Positions 5,169 through 8,563 of a stretch of DNA of 8,563 nucleotides are shown one piece after another. The notes beneath the pieces are model-generated. The model ran no database searches. It was not told where the DNA came from and saw only the letters and a program-made list of their open reading frames with translations. Location: NCBI GenBank assembly GCA_051867655.1, contig JBJDYV010000071.1:1-8563 (forward strand), read 5' to 3'. The stretch's first letter is position 1. Each line of letters begins with the position of its first letter. A program made the position numbers and the translations under genes. Origin of the DNA: JAJPXI01 sp051867655 (GTDB lineage Bacteria; Bacillota; Clostridia; Oscillospirales; Oscillospiraceae).

Positions 5169-6110
5169 TCAGCGCCGGCACACGAACGCACACCAGCCGG
5201 TCTTTTCTTTTTTCTCCACCACGGTAAAGCCGTTTTTCTCCAGGGCGGCGCGCACCTCATCGGAGCGGGTGTCGATGATGCCGGAACAGATGAACGTCCC
5301 GCCCGGCTCCATAAAGTCCCCGGCGAAGGCGGACAGGGGGATGATCACATCGGCCACAATGTTGGCCAGCACCACCTGGTACTTGTGCTCCATCAACTCA
5401 GCCACCAGGCCCTTATCCGAGAGCACATTGCCCGCCCGCACGTCGTAGCGGTCCTTGCCGATGCCGTTCAGGGCGGCGTTCTCATAGGCCACGTCCACCG
5501 CCTTGGGGTCGATATCCACCGCGGCGGCGAAGCTCGCGCCCAAGCAGAGGGCGGCGATGGACAGGATCCCGCTGCCGCAGCCCAGGTCCAGCACCCGGTC
5601 CCCGGGATGCACGGCCTGCTCCAGAGCCTCCAGACAGAGCTGGGTGGAAGCGTGGCTGCCCGTGCCGAAGGTCAGGCCGGGATTCAGCCAGACCGGCGTC
5701 TTGCCTTCGGGCAGCGGACTGTCCTTCTCCCACTCGGGGACTACGTAAATCTTTTCCCCCACAGCCAGGGGCTTATAATACTTCTGCCAGCTGGTGGCCC
5801 AGTCGTTCTCCTGCAGGGGCACGGAGAGGATCTCGTACCCCTCCAGCCCGGCGGTGAACTGCCGCAGCTGCTGGTGGCCGTCCTCGTCGTCCGTAACGTA
5901 GAACTTCACCCGGGCGGCCCCTTCCATGCGCTTGAGCAACTCGTCGTCCACATAGTCCCAGTACTGGCGGTTGTTCTCCAAAAACTGCTTGAAATCCGCT
6001 TCATCCTCGATCACCAGGCCCACCACGCCGTTGGCGGTCAGGCGCGCCGCCAGGGTCTCCAGATCCTCTCCGGTGGTATTGATCGTGATCTCCAGCCATG
6101 TCAGTTCCAT
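5169..6110 (-). CDS. prmA: Ribosomal protein L11 methyltransferase
   Basis: A 313-residue SAM-dependent methyltransferase that methylates ribosomal protein L11 in the known family. The N-terminal half carries the PrmA-typical NDWATSWQKYYKP (102-114). The catalytic half has NPGLTFGTGSH (143-153), the SAM-binding motif LDLGCGSG (174-181), the acidic DIDP (199-202) and LANIVADVI (248-256), all in normal order. Length is typical. The ATG at 6110 overlaps the degV stop as TGATG, with GGGGAGGG about 8 nt upstream. It is the last gene before the terminator at 5117-5156. Confidence 0.94.
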   Translation of the reverse strand: MELTWLEITINTTGEDLETLAARLTANGVVGLVIEDEADFKQFLENNRQYWDYVDDELLKRMEGAARVKFYVTDDEDGHQQLRQFTAGLEGYEILSVPLQENDWATSWQKYYKPLAVGEKIYVVPEWEKDSPLPEGKTPVWLNPGLTFGTGSHASTQLCLEALEQAVHPGDRVLDLGCGSGILSIAALCLGASFAAAVDIDPKAVDVAYENAALNGIGKDRYDVRAGNVLSDKGLVAELMEHKYQVVLANIVADVIIPLSAFAGDFMEPGGTFICSGIIDTRSDEVRAALEKNGFTVVEKKEKTGWCAFVCRR

Positions 6111-6982
6111 CAGCGTTCCCTCCCCAAGAAGAACAGGGCCATGGTGCCCGGTCCGGAGTGGGCTCCGATGACGGGGCCCACGTAGTTGATGACCACGGTC
6201 TGAACGCCGAAGCGCTCTTTGACCATGTCGGCCACCTTCCGCGCCTCGTCCTCGCAGTCGCCGTGGCTGATGAAAACGGTCTGACTGCCGGGATCGATGG
6301 CGGTCTCCTCCATCTTGTCCACCAGGGCCTTCAAGGAGGCGGCGCGGCCCCGGGCCTTGGACATGCTGATCAGATGTCCCTCGTCGTCCACGTGGAGCAC
6401 CGGCTTAATGGACAGCATGGTGCCCACCAGGGCGGTGGCGGCGGAGACGCGGCCGCCGCGCTTGAGATGGTTCAGGTCGTCCACGGTGAACCAATGGCAG
6501 AGGTGGAGCTTGTTCTCCTCCACCCAGTCCCGGACCTTCTCGATGGACTTGCCTTCGGCGCGCAGGCCGGCGGCGTACCACACCAGCAGGCCCTGCCCCA
6601 GAGAGGCGGCCAGGGTATCCACGGTATAGATCTTCCGGTCGGGGTACTTCTCCCGCAGCTCCTCCACCGCGATGACGGAAGACTGGTAGGTGGTGGACAG
6701 GCCGGAGGAAAAGGCCAGCACCAGCACGTCCTGCCCGGCGTCCAGAAAGGGGGTCATGACCTCAAGGTAGTCGTGGGTGTTCAGCGCCGTGGTGGTCGCG
6801 CTGACGCCCTGGCGCAGCAGGTTGTAGAAGACGTGAGGGTCCATCTCCCGGTGGTCGGGCCAATTGGGCCGCTCCTCCCCCTGCATGGTGTAGCGCAGGG
6901 GTACAACGGTGACGTCCAGCTCCTTCACCATCTGCTCGGTCAGGTCGGCTGAGGAATCGGTAATGATCGCAAATCGGTTCAT
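6110..6982 (-). CDS. DegV-family fatty-acid-binding protein
   Basis: A 290-residue DegV/FakB-type protein. Family members bind a fatty acid in a deep pocket, and some hand it to the fatty acid kinase FakA. Signatures are ITDSSADL (7-14), FSSGLSTTY (91-99), HLKRGGRVS (172-180), IKPVL (192-196) and GPVIGAHSGPG near 267-277. There is no signal peptide or membrane segment. AAAGGAGG is about 8 nt before the ATG at 6982. It follows the DUF1836 gene by 14 nt and overlaps prmA by one base, so the three are one operon. No FakA gene is in view, so whether it works in fatty acid uptake or as a carrier in another pathway is open. Confidence 0.93.
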   Translation of the reverse strand: MNRFAIITDSSADLTEQMVKELDVTVVPLRYTMQGEERPNWPDHREMDPHVFYNLLRQGVSATTTALNTHDYLEVMTPFLDAGQDVLVLAFSSGLSTTYQSSVIAVEELREKYPDRKIYTVDTLAASLGQGLLVWYAAGLRAEGKSIEKVRDWVEENKLHLCHWFTVDDLNHLKRGGRVSAATALVGTMLSIKPVLHVDDEGHLISMSKARGRAASLKALVDKMEETAIDPGSQTVFISHGDCEDEARKVADMVKERFGVQTVVINYVGPVIGAHSGPGTMALFFLGRER

Positions 6983-6996
6983 GATCCATACCTCCT

Positions 6997-7548
6997 TTAG
7001 TCGCTCTTGCTTTTATTCTTGCTCTGCTTTTTCTCGTCCACAGCTTCCTCCTGGACCTGCAGCAGGCTCAGGATCCGCTCACAGGCCAGCTTGTTGGCAT
7101 AGCTGCGCAGGGCCAGCCCCAAAGCCAGACGTGCCAGATCCTCCTGCTCCGTCTCCGCCTCCAGGCCGTCGGCGGTCTCGTTCAGGGCGCGGTCCAGCTC
7201 CTGACAGAAGTAGCTGTAAAGGCGCTCCGGGTCCCGCCCCTCGGCCCCGTTCCGGATGAGCGTTTTCATCTCCTTGACCGACAAAACCTGCTTCAGGGCG
7301 CAGATGGCGGTCAGGTAGGCCAGGTGGGTCGGTCCGTACCGCTTTCCCTCCGCCCGGGGGAGCAGCCCATCCTTGATGTAGTTGTTGACCATGGCAGAGG
7401 TCAGGTTTTCGCTTTCTTCAAACCGGATCAGCTGCCGGGGCATATACGAGATGAGCTGATCCATGTAGAGCGCCAGATCGGGCAGGGCCGCCCAGGGGGC
7501 GGGGCGTTCCTCTTTCATGCGCTCCTTCAGTTCCCGCAGTTCCTCCAT
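6997..7548 (-). CDS. DUF1836 protein with a MerR-like helix-turn-helix
   Basis: A 183-residue protein of the Firmicutes DUF1836 family. It has LPDLALYMDQLISYM (22-36), then a MerR-like HTH stretch with LTSAMVNNYIKDGLL (49-63) and KRYGPTHLAYLTAI (69-82), a helical C-terminal half, and a Lys/Ser-rich tail. The family is probably a group of transcription regulators; the target is unknown. I choose the ATG at 7548 because AGAGGG stands 5 nt upstream. The longer frame from 7566 has no ribosome binding site, and its extra residues, EKRDP, are that site read as protein. It is the first gene of the degV-prmA operon, divergent from miaA, and could regulate either side. Confidence 0.85.
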   Translation of the reverse strand: MEELRELKERMKEERPAPWAALPDLALYMDQLISYMPRQLIRFEESENLTSAMVNNYIKDGLLPRAEGKRYGPTHLAYLTAICALKQVLSVKEMKTLIRNGAEGRDPERLYSYFCQELDRALNETADGLEAETEQEDLARLALGLALRSYANKLACERILSLLQVQEEAVDEKKQSKNKSKSD

Positions 7549-7553
7549 AGGAT

Positions 7554-7559
7554 CCCTCT
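7554..7559 (-). promoter_or_regulatory. Ribosome binding site that sets the DUF1836 start
   Basis: AGAGGG on the minus strand, 5 nt before the ATG at 7548. It supports that start over the upstream ATG at 7566. Confidence 0.6.
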
Positions 7560-7611
7560 TTTCCATTTTAAAAATGCGGTCTCATCATTTTTTGTATTAG
7601 AAAGTTGCCTT

Positions 7612-7640
7612 ATGATATCACATATCACCGGCGAAAGCAA
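7612..7640 (-). promoter_or_regulatory. Putative promoter of the DUF1836/degV/prmA operon
   Basis: On the minus strand, TTGCTT (7635-7640), a 17-bp spacer and TATCAT (7612-7617). The -35 box is weak, but the spacing and position, about 64 bp before the gene start, fit, and the region is AT-rich. Confidence 0.5.
7613..7627. promoter_or_regulatory. Inverted repeat overlapping the -10 box, possible operator
   Basis: TGATAT-CAC-ATATCA, a perfect 6-bp inverted repeat with a 3-bp spacer, covers the -10 and part of the spacer of the leftward promoter. A dimeric HTH regulator could bind here, and the adjacent DUF1836 protein is the obvious candidate. This is inference only; AT-rich sequence can give such a repeat by chance. 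Confidence 0.3.
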
Positions 7641-7695
7641 ACCCCATTTTTTCTTTTGCACGTCAACATTTTCGGTGACATACCCGTTCCGGTAC

Positions 7696-7724
7696 TTGCT
7701 CCGGCGGAGTTTTTAGCCTATAAT
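7696..7724 (+). promoter_or_regulatory. Putative promoter of miaA
   Basis: TTGCTC (7696-7701), a 17-bp spacer and a perfect TATAAT (7719-7724), about 30 bp before the miaA start. The -35 is weak. Together with the leftward promoter it makes the roughly 200-bp spacer at 7549-7754 a divergent promoter region. Confidence 0.6.
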
Positions 7725-7754
7725 ATTCATATCTATCCCCTTCAGGAGGTTCCT

Positions 7755-8563
7755 ATGCCGGCCAAAGTTCTTACCATCGTGGGCCCCACCGCGTCGGGCA
7801 AGACCCGCCTGGCGGTGGAGCTGGCCCGCCGTTTTCACGGCGAGGTGGTCTCCTGTGACTCCATGCAGATTTACCGGCGTATGGACATCGGCACCGCCAA
7901 GCCCACCCCGGAGGAGATGGGCGGCGTGCCCCACCACATGCTGGACGTGGCCGACCCGGAGGAAAACTACTCCGCGGCCCGCTATGTGGAGCAGGCGTCC
8001 GCCTGCGTGGACGACATTCTGGCGCGGGGAAAGCTGCCCGTTATCGCCGGGGGGACCGGACTGTACCGGGACGCCCTGCTGGCCGGGCGCACCTTCGCCG
8101 CCTTTTCCGGAAAGTACCGGGACGCCTTACAGCGCCGGGCCGCCCGGGGGGAATTGCCCCAATTGTACGAGGAGCTGCGGCGCATCGACCCCGACCGGGC
8201 GGACAAACTGCACCCCGCCGACGAAAAGCGCATCATCCGGGCCCTGGAGGTTTGGTACGAGACCGGGAAGACCATCACCGCCCACGACGCCGAGAGCCGC
8301 ACCCAGCCTCCCCGGTACGAGGCGGTGTCCATCGGGCTGGCTTTCCAGCGTCGGGAGGATATGTGGGAGCGCATCGACCGCCGGGTGGACGAAATGATGG
8401 CCGCCGGACTGGTGGAGGAAGTGCGCGCCCTGCTCTCCCGGGGCGTTTCTCCCGCCTGCACCGCCATGCAGGCCATCGGCTACAAGGAGCTGGCCGCCGC
8501 CCTGGAGGAGGGCCGCTCCCCCGAAGAGGCGGCGGAGGAGATCAAGCTGCGCTCCCGGCAGTA
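7755..8563 (+). CDS. miaA: tRNA dimethylallyltransferase, 3' end cut by window edge
   Basis: The first 269 codons of a rightward gene, open to the window end; the usual length is about 300-320. MiaA transfers a dimethylallyl group to N6 of A37 in tRNAs reading UNN codons. The P-loop GPTASGKT is at residues 10-17, followed by DSMQIYR (35-41), GTAKP, the IAGGTGLY motif near 106-113, RIIRALEVW and QAIGYKE. The typical KLRSRQ stretch, which leads into the tRNA-contact segment, is the last part visible. AGGAGG lies 5 nt before the ATG at 7755. It is the only rightward gene in the window, transcribed divergently from the DUF1836 operon. Confidence 0.95.
   Translation, partial: MPAKVLTIVGPTASGKTRLAVELARRFHGEVVSCDSMQIYRRMDIGTAKPTPEEMGGVPHHMLDVADPEENYSAARYVEQASACVDDILARGKLPVIAGGTGLYRDALLAGRTFAAFSGKYRDALQRRAARGELPQLYEELRRIDPDRADKLHPADEKRIIRALEVWYETGKTITAHDAESRTQPPRYEAVSIGLAFQRREDMWERIDRRVDEMMAAGLVEEVRALLSRGVSPACTAMQAIGYKELAAALEEGRSPEEAAEEIKLRSRQ

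Noticed and set aside
5066..5260. Small minus-strand frame covering the end of prmA and the terminator
   Set aside because: It is a shifted frame of prmA that runs through the terminator and into the next promoter, so it is not a gene.
7664..7681. Imperfect inverted repeat with GTCA and TGAC arms in the divergent spacer
   Set aside because: Only four continuous pairs with a mismatch next to them; too weak to call an operator or terminator.
7855..8397. Plus-strand frame of about 180 codons within miaA, and minus-strand frames at 7982-8476 and 7713-7937
   Set aside because: They are shadow frames of miaA, whose own frame is open from 7755 to the window end with all family motifs.

Overview
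The window looks like chromosomal core DNA of a GC-rich Clostridia bacterium, most likely Oscillospiraceae (Flavonifractor or Lawsonibacter type). This rests on the gene families (HemZ, DUF1836, DegV, PrmA, a Clostridia-type Mrp), the dtd-MBL-hemZ order known from Firmicutes, the tight leftward operons and the strong use of GC-ending codons. The genus is an inference. No phage, plasmid, CRISPR, rRNA or tRNA was seen, and no gene-free stretch exceeds 300 bases.

Layout from right to left: a partial miaA (tRNA dimethylallyltransferase) runs rightward off the window end. It is divergent from a leftward operon of a DUF1836 HTH protein, a DegV lipid-binding protein and prmA, which closes with a strong Rho-independent terminator at about 5117-5156. 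A consensus-like promoter at about 5040-5069 then starts a second leftward operon: an alanine-racemase-fold protein, dtd, a metallo-beta-lactamase-fold hydrolase, hemZ, a uridine-kinase-family nucleoside kinase and the first codons of an Mrp/NBP35 Fe-S carrier. Several neighbours overlap by a few bases (TGATG, ATGA), which suggests translational coupling. The functions are housekeeping: translation quality control, rRNA/r-protein and tRNA modification, small-molecule hydrolysis and radical-SAM chemistry.

The unusual part is around the MBL gene. It is flanked by two copies of one palindrome-rich repeat of about 100 bp, in inverted orientation (2538-2632 and 3365-3480). Each repeat sits about 55 bp inside the end of a neighbouring gene, and the missing gene end is present again on the far side. 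The first 19 codons of hemZ and the last 17 codons plus stop of dtd therefore each exist twice. In both pairs the copies differ at 9 positions, many of them synonymous. The two interrupted genes have been regenerated, and a 63-codon frame runs from the old hemZ start through the repeat and ends in a GTGA overlap with the new hemZ start. This could be a small insertion element that rebuilds the ends of the genes it enters, or a mobile MBL cassette bounded by inverted repeats.

A second oddity is the alanine-racemase homologue, which has threonine where the PLP-binding lysine is expected.
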